Shown: positions 16,032-25,513, counted from the stretch's first letter. The stretch: DNA of 64,000 nt from Ralstonia mannitolilytica (GCF_905397375.1 NZ_CAJPVG010000001.1:620001-684000), one strand, 5' to 3'. The notes: generated by a model from the sequence alone, not told the origin. Translations and numbers: made by a program.

Positions 16032-16365
16032 TGCCTTCTCCTTGGAGTTTCTCTAAGAGGTTGTCCAGATTGCGGTACCTGCTCGCCCAGATCGCGTGCT
16101 GTTGCTCAAACCAGCGCTCGGCGGCAGCCAGCTTCTTGCGCTCGAGCATGCACGTCCGGATTCGTCCGCTCTTTTCCGAGCGGACCAGCCCGACGCCTTC
16201 CAGCACCCGCATGTGCTTCATGAACGACGGCAGCGCCATGTCGAATGGCCCTGCCAGTTCACTGACCGTCGCGGGCCCTTCGCCGAGCCGTTGAATAACC
16301 GCCCTGCGCGTTGGGTCCGACAGCGCGTGAAATACCGCGTCTAGCGCAATTCCATTGTTATCCAT
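16021..16365 (-). CDS. ArsR-type winged-helix transcriptional regulator
   Basis: 114-residue regulator from MDNNGIALDAVFHALSDPTRR. The ArsR/SmtB core is visible: LSDPTRRAVIQRLGEGPATVSELA, MALPSFMKHMRVLEGVGLV and the wing RSEKSGRIRTCML. It has no cysteine metal-box (ELCVC) in the recognition helix, so it is not a metal sensor of the ArsR type. It is coupled to the downstream SRPBCC gene. Confidence 0.92.
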   Translation of the reverse strand: MDNNGIALDAVFHALSDPTRRAVIQRLGEGPATVSELAGPFDMALPSFMKHMRVLEGVGLVRSEKSGRIRTCMLERKKLAAAERWFEQQHAIWASRYRNLDNLLEKLQGEGSEG

Positions 16366-16501
16366 TTGGCTAACTATACGCTTGAGAATCCGTCGATGCA
16401 AGCGCGCTCAACGACGCGTGCCGATGCGCGACATTGGTCCGCAAAAGTGTCCACATACCCATGCTAGGATGACTTTCCCCCCGGCAGCCGCCACACCGCA
16501 C

Positions 16502-17095
16502 ATGACGACCATCTACGCGACCCTCGGCGTGCAGCCGGACGCGACCCTGGACGAAATCAAGCGCGCTTACCGCCGCGCCGCAATGAAGTGGCACCCCGAT
16601 CGCAACCCCGGCCGCGAAGCCGAGGCCTATGCGGCGTTCCAGGAGATCCGCGAGGCCTACGCCATCCTCTCCGACGCTGAGCAGCGGCGCGTCTACGACG
16701 AGGTCTTCGCGCAGGAAATGCAGCGTTGGCAAGCGGAGCGTGACGCACAGGAAGCACAGGAGCGCGAAGCGCAACGCGAGCGCGAACGCCTTGCGCAGGA
16801 ACGCTACGAAACGATGGTCGCGACAGCCATGCGCTTTGCCGAGGATGGCCACAATCGCGACGTCCTGTTCGGCGTGCTGCTCGGTCGGGACTGCGATGCA
16901 GAACTGGCCGCGCGCATCGCCGACAGCGTGTGGGCCTTGCAGGAAGCGCGCCGCTCGCCCGAGCCTGCAACGGATGCGTCCGACACGTGCGCAGCCTCGA
17001 CGCCCGAAGAACCAGCGTCCGCGCCCGACGAGCCAGCGTCGCCGCGCCGTGCGTTCGAATCGTTCTGGCATGGTTTGTTTGGTGTGCGGCAATAG
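16502..17095 (+). CDS. J-domain (DnaJ-like) protein
   Basis: 197-residue co-chaperone-like protein. The J domain occupies residues 2 to about 68 (TIYATLGVQPDATLDEIKRAYRR) with the HPD tripeptide in KWHPDRNPG. A highly charged Gln/Glu/Arg helix follows. There is no glycine/phenylalanine stretch and no zinc finger, so it is a J-domain-only protein that would recruit DnaK to an unknown client. The start MTTIYATLG was chosen because the domain begins there. Confidence 0.9.
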   Translation: MTTIYATLGVQPDATLDEIKRAYRRAAMKWHPDRNPGREAEAYAAFQEIREAYAILSDAEQRRVYDEVFAQEMQRWQAERDAQEAQEREAQRERERLAQERYETMVATAMRFAEDGHNRDVLFGVLLGRDCDAELAARIADSVWALQEARRSPEPATDASDTCAASTPEEPASAPDEPASPRRAFESFWHGLFGVRQ

Positions 17096-17607
17096 CGTGC
17101 CGGATTCCCACGAGCGTGGGGCGGCGAGACACCATCCGACCGGCCATAGCCCCTGCTCAGACGAAGCAGCCATCGGCACACTCTGCGCCATCGTTTCCGT
17201 GCCATAGAGAAAGCGATCGAGGCTTGGAACCCCTCGCACATAACGGGCAAGCGCCGAGCATAGGTGCTTGTCCTCAACCGCTATGGCTTGGCTTCGTCTC
17301 CCTCATTGGGCGAGCCAGGCTTGTACGGCTTCGGCCGTGCCGATTGTTATGTGTCGGTGTTCCAAACCTGCCTGGGTTCGCCCGCCCTTTGCCCGCTGTG
17401 GAGCACGTCATACATCCACGACTGCGGTCGTATTGCACGTAACGTCGATATTCGCCGCTAACTGAACGTTGTACCGCAAGGAGTCGCTCGACGCGCCAAC
17501 AACATGTGAATTCTTGTTGGGCTGATAGAAGTCGGGGCCTGTGCAAGCTAGCCTTGCCAGTTCCCCCGCGTTGGCCGCTGGTTGGCTCATTGCAAAACGC
17601 GGGTTCC
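17096..17607. other. Intergenic region upstream of the vgrG remnant
   Basis: About 510 bases with no supportable gene. The frames here are open but encode no recognisable domain. The stretch could be a decayed gene or a long leader of the vgrG fragment; I see no terminal repeats of an insertion sequence. Confidence 0.45.
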
Positions 17608-18216
17608 ATGACTTCTGTTGGAACACCGTCGATGGGCCACCGTCCTGCCTTGCTGAATGCGCGCACAGTTTCCGTCACGGGCCAAGGCCTGCCCGAGATT
17701 CTCGGCGAACCGGCGTTGGTGTTCTCCAAGCTCTCCGGCACCGAGCGGCTGTGCGAACTGTTCGAGTACGAAATCGAACTCAAGACCCCCGACGAACGCA
17801 ACGTCCTCTACGGCCCCGGTGCCGACCTAGATACCAACGCCCTGCGCAGCCAGGAACTCACTGTCACCATCGCGTTGGACGGCACCGACGCCGGCACCCG
17901 AGAAATCAGCGGGCTTGTCACCGACATCGTCGGTCCCATCCCCGTCAACGGCGGCCGCCCACTCAAATATCGTCTCACGCTGCGCCCCTGGCTTTGGCTC
18001 GCCACGCTCAACCGCGACACCCGCATCTTCCAGCAGCAGACAGTGGTGGAGATTCTGGACACGCTGCTCGGAGGCTACATCTTCCCCGTCGAGCGCCGCC
18101 TCGACATCGCCCGCTATCCCAAGCGCGAATACCAAGTCCAATACAACGAGTCCGACTTCGAATTCTTCCAGCGCCTGACGCAGGAATGGGGCATCGCCTG
18201 GCACATCGAGCACAGT
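17608..18216 (+). pseudogene. Truncated VgrG (type VI secretion spike protein), N-terminal part
   Basis: About 200 residues match the VgrG N-terminus: TVSVTGQGLPEILGEPALVFSKL, the gp27-like hub region, REYQVQYNESDFEFFQRLTQEWGIAWHIEHSD. A functional VgrG is several hundred residues longer, with a gp5-like needle. Here the homology stops at HSD near 18215 and the next frame reads as an effector tail. The open frame continues to 18408 but the added residues (AGRAGGRGS...) are not VgrG-like. A deletion that fused two genes is the simplest explanation. Confidence 0.85.
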
Positions 18217-18724
18217 GACGCTGGCCGAGCAGGCGGGCGTGGCAGTGTCCAAGGCGCCGACGCATCCGCTGGTGGCAAGAGCCATGCGGGCTACGCCGCG
18301 AGAAGAATGGGTGGCGAAGGGAGAAAGACTGGCGCGCGGGGGAAGGTGGATTGGCTTTGCGGGAGCAACTGTGGCTGTTGGGTGGGATGCTTACCATGCG
18401 GGCGATGAGTACATGAAAGGAAATCGCCTCGTCGCGGTCTTGTATATGACCTCAAGCGCTTCTGGCCTCGCGGCAGCAGCGCTCCCGGTCGCAGCCGATA
18501 TTTTCCCTCTGATATTTGGTGGGGTCCCGGTCTGGCCGGCCCTTGTAATCCTGTTTGGCGTGAACGTTGGCTTGGCGATGCTGGATGATCCCGCCACGCT
18601 CAAGTGGGTTCAGAAATGCCGCTTTGCCAAGCGGCCCGACCCCGACAAATATCACTCGATGGAAGCCGAGTGGAAGGAGTTTGTGCAATTGGGAATCGAA
18701 GTCAAGGACGAGGGCGTGAAATGA
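18215..18724 (+). pseudogene. C-terminal fragment of a type VI secretion effector (BTH_I2691-like)
   Basis: 169 residues from a GTG, starting MTLAEQAGVAVSKAPTHP. It has two hydrophobic helices (LYMTSSASGLAAAALPVAADIF and VWPALVILFGVNVGLAML) and the tail CRFAKRPDPDKYHSMEAEWKE. These resemble the C-terminal end of large T6SS effectors of the BTH_I2691 type, recalled from the family rather than searched. The large N-terminal part is absent and the sequence runs straight out of the vgrG remnant. It may still be translated by coupling to that remnant, but as an intact effector it is broken. Confidence 0.7.
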
Positions 18725-19881
18725 GATTTGCGCCAAAAGATGAGCGTATTTATTTTTACCAAAGAGGCAAGCCACTTGGAGAGTGGGAGCGAGAACACCG
18801 GCTGCACATTGACCAACCCGCGAGCGATGAGATTTTCGAGATTGGTAACGTCTACCGTATCGACTCGACGTGCCTGGAGATCACCGACGAATCGCAAACG
18901 CGTGTGCAGTTGGCCGGGATGCTGCTCTTGATCTGTGCAGTCGCGGTCGGATTTTCACTTTTCCTCGGGGCGATGTTTGCATCGACACCATTTCATGTCT
19001 CAGCCGAAGAGATGGGGGAGAATGGAAATTGGATTGCGACTGTATTTGGAACGATCCTCGGGCTTGCATCTTCTGCATTCTTCGGCCTAATTGGAGGCGA
19101 CGCAGCCCGCCGCTATCTGCTTTCCCTCAAGCGCCGTCCCATCCGCCTGAATCGCAAGACGCGGCGCATCTACGCCATGCGCACCAAAGACCGCGAGGGC
19201 CTTTGGGAAGTGCCCTGGAGCAACGACGAGTTCTTTTGCATCGGCAAGCGTAGGGTGGGCGGCTTATCCACCAGCTATTCCATGTACGACATCCGCCACT
19301 ACACACTGGATGCAAACGGCAACGTCGTGCGCGGCTTCGTGCTCGGGCGATTGATGTTCACGCTGGAGCAAGCCCAACAACAATGGGAGTACTACCGTCG
19401 CTACATGCAAGACGGCCCCGCCGATTTGCCCGAGCCGCACCGCTTCTGGAACCCCCGCGAATCGTTCTGGGAAGGCTTCAAGATTTGTCGCGAAGACAAG
19501 CTCTCCAGCCTGTTCAGTTCGCTCTTCGACTACGTCTTCTTCCCGTTCATGCTGCTGGACGCGACGGTACGCTGGCTTGTGCTTGCCACCTGTAGCGACC
19601 CGGTGTGGCCCGCCGAGATTGAGGCAGCCTGCAAGCCCGAACCCAACGACCCGTACGCCCGCCCCTACGCCGACGACTACATCGGTTTCGCCAGCGGACC
19701 AGGCGGCAGGCCCTCGCGGGCAGACCTGGAACGCGCGTGGGCACTGGAACCCCAGCGCAGGCGAGAGGGCGCGCTGACCCGATCCGAGGCAGAAGCCATC
19801 CTCAAGCAACAGAAATCCCAGGCGGTGTTTAACGCGATGATCGCGCCAACGCTCGATTCACCTGTCAAAAATTCAACATGA
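18721..19881 (+). CDS. DUF6708-like protein with membrane segments
   Basis: 386-residue protein whose ATG overlaps the effector fragment's stop (ATGA). After about 60 residues come two hydrophobic segments (GMLLLICAVAVGFSLFLGAM and WIATVFGTILGLASSAFFGL). A conserved region (RRPIRLNRKTRRIYAMR, WEVPWSNDEFF) is typical of proteins encoded beside T6SS effectors, and a further hydrophobic patch lies near residue 275. By position it is an accessory or immunity-type protein of the decayed effector module; function unproven. Confidence 0.72.
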   Translation: MRFAPKDERIYFYQRGKPLGEWEREHRLHIDQPASDEIFEIGNVYRIDSTCLEITDESQTRVQLAGMLLLICAVAVGFSLFLGAMFASTPFHVSAEEMGENGNWIATVFGTILGLASSAFFGLIGGDAARRYLLSLKRRPIRLNRKTRRIYAMRTKDREGLWEVPWSNDEFFCIGKRRVGGLSTSYSMYDIRHYTLDANGNVVRGFVLGRLMFTLEQAQQQWEYYRRYMQDGPADLPEPHRFWNPRESFWEGFKICREDKLSSLFSSLFDYVFFPFMLLDATVRWLVLATCSDPVWPAEIEAACKPEPNDPYARPYADDYIGFASGPGGRPSRADLERAWALEPQRRREGALTRSEAEAILKQQKSQAVFNAMIAPTLDSPVKNST

Positions 19882-21131
19882 CTCACGAACAAACGATCGC
19901 CACCGCTTCCGCAACAACCAGTACGGGCCCGTTGGCCTGGCGAGCAATCGAGATTGACCAGCACACCGACGAATGGAAGCTCAGCGTGCTGCTGATGGAC
20001 GGTTTCATCACCGAAGCCGTCCATGATCAAGCGATCCAATTGCTTCAAGACACGAAGGCCGTCAGCACGAAGCGCATTCTCCTTGACGCCCCGCTGTTTG
20101 CCAGCCCTGGGGGCGCCATGCATTGGCTGGTCAAGCATGGTCTCGTGCCTGACGAGATGTTGGATGAGGTTGCATCCAAGGTCTTGAAGACGTCCGAAAG
20201 CGACGAAGACCTTGTGGCCGAGACCCGGCTAATTTCCTATTGTGAGCTGGATCCAGATCGTTTTCTGGAAAAAATCAGACCGATTTCGATCCGGATGAAT
20301 CGGCGTAAAAGGCTGTGGCGCTTTGGCGGGTGGGCGACAGGGCTTGGCGTTGTGGCGGCGGCAGCAGCCTTCTACCTCGCCCCTCCCACCACGCCAGCCT
20401 GTAAATCGAAGGGGGCATCCGCATCCTTATTCAATATATCGATGAGTTCGTACTTGTCATCGATCGATGCAATACAGGCAGGACCTCCTGATTTGTCTAA
20501 CATTCGGGAAATCGGATACGAAAACACTTCACGCTCCCGTGGATGCACGGTTGATGTCAAGGTCGGTGATTTGAAGACGACCGTTGGTTTTGTCATTCGC
20601 CCAGCGGCCGAGGGGGGCTCTGGTTTTGAGGTCGCTATGGTGCCCGCGGAGTTTGTTCAGACCCAATACGGTGGCGACCAACATAGCGAATCGCTGGGGG
20701 CGCCAATCGGAAACGAGAGGCTCCGCAAAGCGTTCATGGACGGCCTGGAGGTGTTGCAAAAGAAAGACCTTTCAGCCTCACCGACAAATAATCGGCAGGA
20801 CCGGTTCGGCGTCAGCCATTCAAAAACATTGAGCCAGCGCGTGATGTCCTTGAGCCCCACGGCCGATTGCACCGAGAAATCGCCCACCCAACTGTCATGC
20901 CCTTTGCGCATCGCATACGAGGACCCGCTACTTGCAAAACTCTCGGAAAATGGCGTGCTTGAAATCGATGAGAAATTTACCTTTGAAAAGAAGGGGCAAC
21001 TCGGTCGATGGCATGTGTCGGAGCAATTTGAGATTGAGTTTCTGGCTGCGTTGAGCAAGGCATTGGCAGCCGCGCCTAAGAGCCTATTCCCTGAAAGTAC
21101 CGTCCAGGGGAACATCAAAGACAAGAAGTAA
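19878..21131 (+). CDS. Hypothetical membrane-anchored protein of the T6SS module
   Basis: 417-residue protein overlapping the previous stop by four bases. The first 150 residues are cytoplasmic-like (MDGFITEAVHDQAIQLLQ), then one transmembrane segment (WATGLGVVAAAAAFYLAPP) is followed by a roughly 240-residue domain with cysteine-containing segments (SRGCTVDV, DCTEKSPTQLSC) suited to the periplasm. No family recognised. Its place between DUF6708 and PAAR genes suggests immunity or effector-handling. Base composition is lower in GC than the flanks, consistent with acquired DNA. Confidence 0.6.
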   Translation: MTHEQTIATASATTSTGPLAWRAIEIDQHTDEWKLSVLLMDGFITEAVHDQAIQLLQDTKAVSTKRILLDAPLFASPGGAMHWLVKHGLVPDEMLDEVASKVLKTSESDEDLVAETRLISYCELDPDRFLEKIRPISIRMNRRKRLWRFGGWATGLGVVAAAAAFYLAPPTTPACKSKGASASLFNISMSSYLSSIDAIQAGPPDLSNIREIGYENTSRSRGCTVDVKVGDLKTTVGFVIRPAAEGGSGFEVAMVPAEFVQTQYGGDQHSESLGAPIGNERLRKAFMDGLEVLQKKDLSASPTNNRQDRFGVSHSKTLSQRVMSLSPTADCTEKSPTQLSCPLRIAYEDPLLAKLSENGVLEIDEKFTFEKKGQLGRWHVSEQFEIEFLAALSKALAAAPKSLFPESTVQGNIKDKK

Positions 21132-21144
21132 GGACAGCACAAGC

Positions 21145-21633
21145 ATGGACGGAAGCATGATCACAGTGGGTTGCCCCCACTCCCATGGCGGCCACGTCAC
21201 AACGGGCTCGCCAGAGAGCCTGCTCGATGGCAAACCAATCGCGCGGCGCACAGACTGGGTGGACTGCCCGATTCACGGGCCCAACAGGATCATCAAGGTG
21301 CGCTGCGATATGGAGGTGGACGGCGAGCCTGTTGCCACGCATGGGGACGAGACCGAGTGTGGCGCGGTGCTCATCGGGGATGGCTGCGCCATTGTGGATT
21401 GCAACCACAGCGCCATAGGTTCGCGTTGCTACCATCCATCGCTCGCCCCCCACCCCCGACCGGCGCGAGACGCGCGCAGCAGTACCAAGCCAGACCAGTG
21501 GGCGACTTCAGCGGCCACACGGCACGCCACACTGATCACCGCGCCCCCAACAACCGACACTCCGCCGACAACGCCAACAGATTCGGATCGCGCTCGCGAT
21601 TGCGCTGCATCACCAGCACGATGTGCTGGCTGA
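21145..21633 (+). CDS. PAAR domain protein, C-terminus possibly replaced
   Basis: 162-residue ORF. Residues 1 to about 98 are a PAAR-type tip protein (GCPHSHGGHVTTGSPESLLDGKPIARRTDWVDCPIHG, GDGCAIVDCNHSA), which caps the VgrG spike and links effectors to it. The last 60 residues are low complexity (TAPPTTDTPPTTPTDS) and run 98 bases into the convergent mdcR gene, so the original C-terminus was probably lost when this region joined the malonate locus. Confidence 0.75.
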   Translation: MDGSMITVGCPHSHGGHVTTGSPESLLDGKPIARRTDWVDCPIHGPNRIIKVRCDMEVDGEPVATHGDETECGAVLIGDGCAIVDCNHSAIGSRCYHPSLAPHPRPARDARSSTKPDQWATSAATRHATLITAPPTTDTPPTTPTDSDRARDCAASPARCAG

Positions 21634-22441
21634 TCGCATAGCGCGCGGCCAGCGGAATCAGTTGCACCTTGGGGCTGAAATCGGCCACACGGCGCGGCAG
21701 CAGCGCATACCCGATACCGCCGCTCACAAGGTTCATGAGCGAGAAGATGTCGCCCACGCGCAGCGCGATCTGCGGGGCAAAGCCGGCCTTGTCGAAGGCG
21801 GCCATGAAGTCGTGGTACGTCGCAAAGTCATCGCCGAGTGCGACGAACTTTTCGCTGCGCACCGTCTGCAAGTCGATCTCGGCCGATGCGGCATACGGGG
21901 AGCCAAGCGGTGCGGCAAACAGAATCTCATCGTCGAACATCGGCACGGTCAGCAGATCGGGATTGCGCAGCGGCTCGCCCAGCGCGATGACGATGGCGTC
22001 GAGTTGCCCGTCTTCCAGCTTGGCAAGCAGGCTGCGGTTCGAGCCGAGGGTCAGTTCGATGTCGAGCGCGGAGCGGCGCGTTTTCAGGCCTGCAAAGATG
22101 CGCGGCAACGTGCCGACGGTCATCGAATAGAGCCCGCCGATCTTCAGCGTCGTTGACGAAAAGCCTGCAGCTTCGCGCGTGCGGCGCACACCGGCTTCGC
22201 ACTCGGCCAGGATCCGTTCCACGTGCTCGGCAAACACGTAGGCGGTGGACAGCGGAATCAGCTTGCGCCCATCGCGTTTGAACAGGGGGCAACGCAAACC
22301 CTCTTCCAGCGAGTGCAGCGCGCGGTGCACGCTCACCGTGCTTTGCCCCAACGCCTCCGACACGCGGGCCATGTTGCCCAGCGTCATGAACGACTGGAAG
22401 ACTTCGAGCTTCTTCAGGGTGATGTCTTCATCGATTGCCAT
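21536..22441 (-). CDS. mdcR: LysR-type regulator of malonate utilisation
   Basis: 301-residue LysR regulator from MAIDEDITLKKLEVFQSF. The helix-turn-helix is at residues 20-45 (GNMARVSEALGQSTVSVHRALHSLEEGL), followed by the effector-binding domain. It is divergent from the malonate decarboxylase operon, the usual position of MdcR, and the gap holds a GTTTC dyad that is a good operator candidate. Malonate or a malonate-derived ligand should trigger activation. It is read towards, and overlaps the end of, the PAAR ORF. Confidence 0.93.
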   Translation of the reverse strand: MAIDEDITLKKLEVFQSFMTLGNMARVSEALGQSTVSVHRALHSLEEGLRCPLFKRDGRKLIPLSTAYVFAEHVERILAECEAGVRRTREAAGFSSTTLKIGGLYSMTVGTLPRIFAGLKTRRSALDIELTLGSNRSLLAKLEDGQLDAIVIALGEPLRNPDLLTVPMFDDEILFAAPLGSPYAASAEIDLQTVRSEKFVALGDDFATYHDFMAAFDKAGFAPQIALRVGDIFSLMNLVSGGIGYALLPRRVADFSPKVQLIPLAARYAISQHIVLVMQRNRERDPNLLALSAECRLLGAR

Positions 22442-22498
22442 GGCAGGGTCTCCTCCGCGCACGTTCTGTGGATGCGCTGCGATCGGTTTCCCACCATT

Positions 22499-22525
22499 GT
22501 TTCATTAACTTGAAGCTAACGAAAC
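22499..22525. promoter_or_regulatory. Candidate MdcR operator
   Basis: GTTTCATTA (22499-22507), nine bases, TAACGAAAC (22517-22525): arms match in eight of nine positions. It sits midway between mdcR and mdcA, as expected of a LysR-type activation site that also governs mdcR. Confidence 0.6.
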
Positions 22526-22606
22526 CGCGCCTAGGTTGATTGAAGTGCGCCTTTTTACGGCATACGGTACAGGGCATTCGATCCAACAAGGCTGGAGACG
22601 CCACCC

Positions 22607-24295
22607 ATGCAACCGATGCCCACCCAATCGGCAAACGGGGCCAATGCACCCATCCCGCCCCAGTGGCGCCGGCGGCGCGATGAGAAGGAACGCCGCCTGA
22701 CTGCAGCGCGCCGCATTGCAAACGGCAAGGTGATTCCGACTGGCGACATCGTCGCCGCGCTCGAAACGCTGCTCGCCCCCGGCGACCGCGTCGTGCTGGA
22801 AGGCAACAACCAGAAGCAGGCGGATTTCCTCTCGCGCTCACTCGCCAAGGTGAACCCCGAGCGCCTGCACGATCTGCACATGATCATGCCGAGCGTGAGC
22901 CGCGCCGAACACCTCGACATTTTCGAAGCCGGCATCGCGCACAAACTCGACTTCTCGTTTGCGGGGCCGCAGAGCCTGCGCATCAGCCAGTTGCTGGCCG
23001 ACGGCCTGCTGGAAGTCGGCGCCATCCACACCTACATCGAGCTGTATGCACGGCTGGTGGTGGACCTGATTCCGAATGTCTCGCTGGTGGCTGGTTTCAA
23101 GGCCGACCGCGACGGCAACATCTACACCGGCCCCAGCACGGAAGACACGCCAGCGCTGGTCGAGCCCACCGCGTTTTCCGACGGCATCGTGATCGTGCAG
23201 GTCAACGAGATCGTCGATGACCCGGCCGACCTGCCGCGCGTCGACATTCCCGGCTCGTGGGTCGACTTCATCGTGCAGGCCGACAAGCCGTTCTACATCG
23301 AGCCGCTCTTCACGCGCGACCCGCGCCTGATCAAGCCCGTGCACGTGCTGATGGCGATGATGGCCATTCGCGGCATCTACCAGCGGCACAACGTGCAGTC
23401 GCTCAACCACGGCATCGGCTTCAACACAGCCGCCATCGAGCTGATCCTGCCGACCTACGGCGAGCGCCTGGGCCTCAAGGGCAAGATCTGCCGCAACTGG
23501 ACGCTGAATCCGCATCCGACGCTGATTCCCGCCATCGAATCCGGCTGGGTGGAAAGCGTGCATTGCTTCGGCACCGAACTGGGCATGGAGCGCTACGTGG
23601 CCGCACGCCCCGATGTGTTCTTCACCGGGCGTGACGGCTCGCTGCGCTCGAACCGCATGCTGTGCCAGCTCGCCGGCCAATATGCGGTGGACCTCTTCAT
23701 TGGCGCGACGCTGCAGGTGGATGGCGACGGGCATTCGTCCACCGTCACGCGCGGGCGGCTGGCCGGCTTTGGCGGCGCGCCCAACATGGGCCACGACCCG
23801 CGCGGCCGCCGTCACGCCACGCCCGCGTGGCTCGACATGACCGAGCCGGTGACGATGCTCGAGCGCGGCAAGAAGCTCGTCGTACAGATGGTCGAAACGT
23901 TCCAGGAGGGCGGCAAGCCCACCTTTGTCGACACGCTGGATGCAGTGGCCGTGGCGAAGCAAAGCGGCATGCCGCTCGCGCCCATCATGATCTACGGCGA
24001 CGACGTCACCCACCTGCTGACCGAAGACGGCATCGCGTATCTCTACAAGGCCCGTTCGCTGGAAGAGCGGCGCGCCATGATTGCCGCGGTGGCGGGTGTC
24101 ACGTCGATCGGCCTGCGGCATGACCCATCCAAGACCGAACAGATGCGCCGCGACGGCCTGATCGCGCTGCCCGAAGACCTCGACGTGCGCCGCAGCGATG
24201 CCAGACGCGAGCTGCTCGCCGCCAAGAGCATCGCCGACCTCGTCGAATGGTCCGGCGGTCTGTACGATCCGCCTGCGCGCTTCCGGAGCTGGTAA
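22607..24295 (+). CDS. mdcA: Malonate decarboxylase alpha subunit (acyl-carrier transferase)
   Basis: 562-residue alpha subunit that exchanges acetyl for malonyl on the acyl carrier protein, the first step of biotin-independent malonate decarboxylation. Full length for the family, with a CoA-transferase-like fold (GDIVAALETLLAPGDRVVLEGNNQKQADFL, FNTAAIELILPTYGERLGLKG). It starts the operon; GGAGACG lies seven bases before the ATG. Its stop overlaps the mdcB start (TAATG). Confidence 0.97.
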   Translation: MQPMPTQSANGANAPIPPQWRRRRDEKERRLTAARRIANGKVIPTGDIVAALETLLAPGDRVVLEGNNQKQADFLSRSLAKVNPERLHDLHMIMPSVSRAEHLDIFEAGIAHKLDFSFAGPQSLRISQLLADGLLEVGAIHTYIELYARLVVDLIPNVSLVAGFKADRDGNIYTGPSTEDTPALVEPTAFSDGIVIVQVNEIVDDPADLPRVDIPGSWVDFIVQADKPFYIEPLFTRDPRLIKPVHVLMAMMAIRGIYQRHNVQSLNHGIGFNTAAIELILPTYGERLGLKGKICRNWTLNPHPTLIPAIESGWVESVHCFGTELGMERYVAARPDVFFTGRDGSLRSNRMLCQLAGQYAVDLFIGATLQVDGDGHSSTVTRGRLAGFGGAPNMGHDPRGRRHATPAWLDMTEPVTMLERGKKLVVQMVETFQEGGKPTFVDTLDAVAVAKQSGMPLAPIMIYGDDVTHLLTEDGIAYLYKARSLEERRAMIAAVAGVTSIGLRHDPSKTEQMRRDGLIALPEDLDVRRSDARRELLAAKSIADLVEWSGGLYDPPARFRSW

Positions 24296-25212
24296 TGGAA
24301 CACACCCTCAACCGGCCCCTGCCCGCCAGCCCGAAAGCGCGCGCGAAGCGATTGGCCGCATTGGTCGAATCTGCCCTCATCGACGAGGTGACGCTGTCGC
24401 CCAAGCCCGGCCTGGTCGATGTGCGCGGCAACGGCGCGCATCACGATCTGGACTGGACGCTGATGGTGCATTCGGCGCAAAGCCTGCGTCCGGCGTTCGA
24501 AGCCATGGCGCTGGCCGGCGCACAGCTCGACGCACCGCTTGCGTTGCGCGAACGCATCGGCCGCCTCGGCCGTGAAGGCGAGGCGGCCATGCTCGATGCC
24601 ACCGGCGGCATCAACACGCACCGCGGCGCCATCTGGGCGCTCGGCCTGCTGGTGACCGCCGCCGCGCAGGCGCCGCATGCCTTGGGCGCCGCGGCAGTGG
24701 CGAATCGCGCCGCGCGTCTGGCGAACATCCCCGACCGCTTCGCCCCCGTCTCGACCGGCCACAAGGGCGAGCGCGCCTGCAACGACTACGGCGTCGGCGG
24801 CGCCAAGGGCCAAGCCTGTGCGGGGTTCCCGCATGTCGTCAAGGTGGCACTGCCTGCGCTGCGCGAAGCGCGTGCGGCCGGCATCCGTGAAGACCACGCC
24901 CGCGTGGATGCATTGCTCGCCGTCATGGCCGCGCTGGACGACACCTGCGTGCTCGCACGCGGCGGTGCCCAAGCACTGCGCGTTGTGCAAGCGGGCGCGG
25001 CCGCCGTGCGTGCAGAAGGCGGCCTTGCAACACCGCAGGGCCGACGCGCATTCCGCTCGCTCGAACACGACATGCTGGCCCTGCACGTGTCACCCGGCGG
25101 CGCCGCCGACTTGCTGGCCGCCGCCCTCTTTCTCGACCGCCTGCCCGCAAGCACGCCCGCAGTGTCCGACACCGAATCCGCTCATCAGGAAACCGAACAT
25201 GGAGCGTCTTGA
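24295..25212 (+). CDS. mdcB: Triphosphoribosyl-dephospho-CoA synthase
   Basis: 305-residue CitG/MdcB family enzyme that makes the 2'-(5''-triphosphoribosyl)-3'-dephospho-CoA precursor of the acyl carrier protein prosthetic group. Family segments include LVESALIDEVTLSPKPGLVD, GANGAHHDLD-like RGNGAHHDLDW and STGHKGERACNDYGVGGAKG. The start overlaps the mdcA stop; the end overlaps mdcC. Confidence 0.96.
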   Translation: MEHTLNRPLPASPKARAKRLAALVESALIDEVTLSPKPGLVDVRGNGAHHDLDWTLMVHSAQSLRPAFEAMALAGAQLDAPLALRERIGRLGREGEAAMLDATGGINTHRGAIWALGLLVTAAAQAPHALGAAAVANRAARLANIPDRFAPVSTGHKGERACNDYGVGGAKGQACAGFPHVVKVALPALREARAAGIREDHARVDALLAVMAALDDTCVLARGGAQALRVVQAGAAAVRAEGGLATPQGRRAFRSLEHDMLALHVSPGGAADLLAAALFLDRLPASTPAVSDTESAHQETEHGAS

Positions 25213-25504
25213 CTTTCAATTCACCGGCGGCGCCCCCGCCAGCCGCCGCGCGTATGCCGGCGTGGTCGGCTCGGGCGACCTCGAAGTGTTGTTGACGCCG
25301 GGCAACGCCGGCCAGATCGACGTGGCCATCACCACGTCCGTCAATGGCATGAGCGCGACGTGGCAGGCGCAGCTTGCGCGTGTGTTCGGCTCGCACGCGT
25401 GGCCGGCGGCCAAGATCATCATCAACGACTTCGGCGCGACACCGGCCGTGGTGCGGTTGCGGCTTGAGCAGGCGCTTGAATCGCTTAACGCGCTCGGGTC
25501 ATAA
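25199..25504 (+). CDS. mdcC: Malonate decarboxylase acyl carrier protein (delta subunit)
   Basis: 101-residue carrier subunit. Ser25 in VVGSGDLEV is the attachment site for the phosphoribosyl-dephospho-CoA group, the same position as in characterised MdcC proteins. Malonyl and acetyl groups ride on this arm between MdcA and MdcDE. The ATG lies inside the end of mdcB (14-base overlap). Confidence 0.96.
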   Translation: MERLDFQFTGGAPASRRAYAGVVGSGDLEVLLTPGNAGQIDVAITTSVNGMSATWQAQLARVFGSHAWPAAKIIINDFGATPAVVRLRLEQALESLNALGS

Positions 25505-25513
25505 GGAGAAGCC

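Noticed and set aside
17096..17607. An insertion-sequence remnant in front of the vgrG fragment
   Set aside because: No terminal inverted repeats and no transposase-like translation were seen in any frame.
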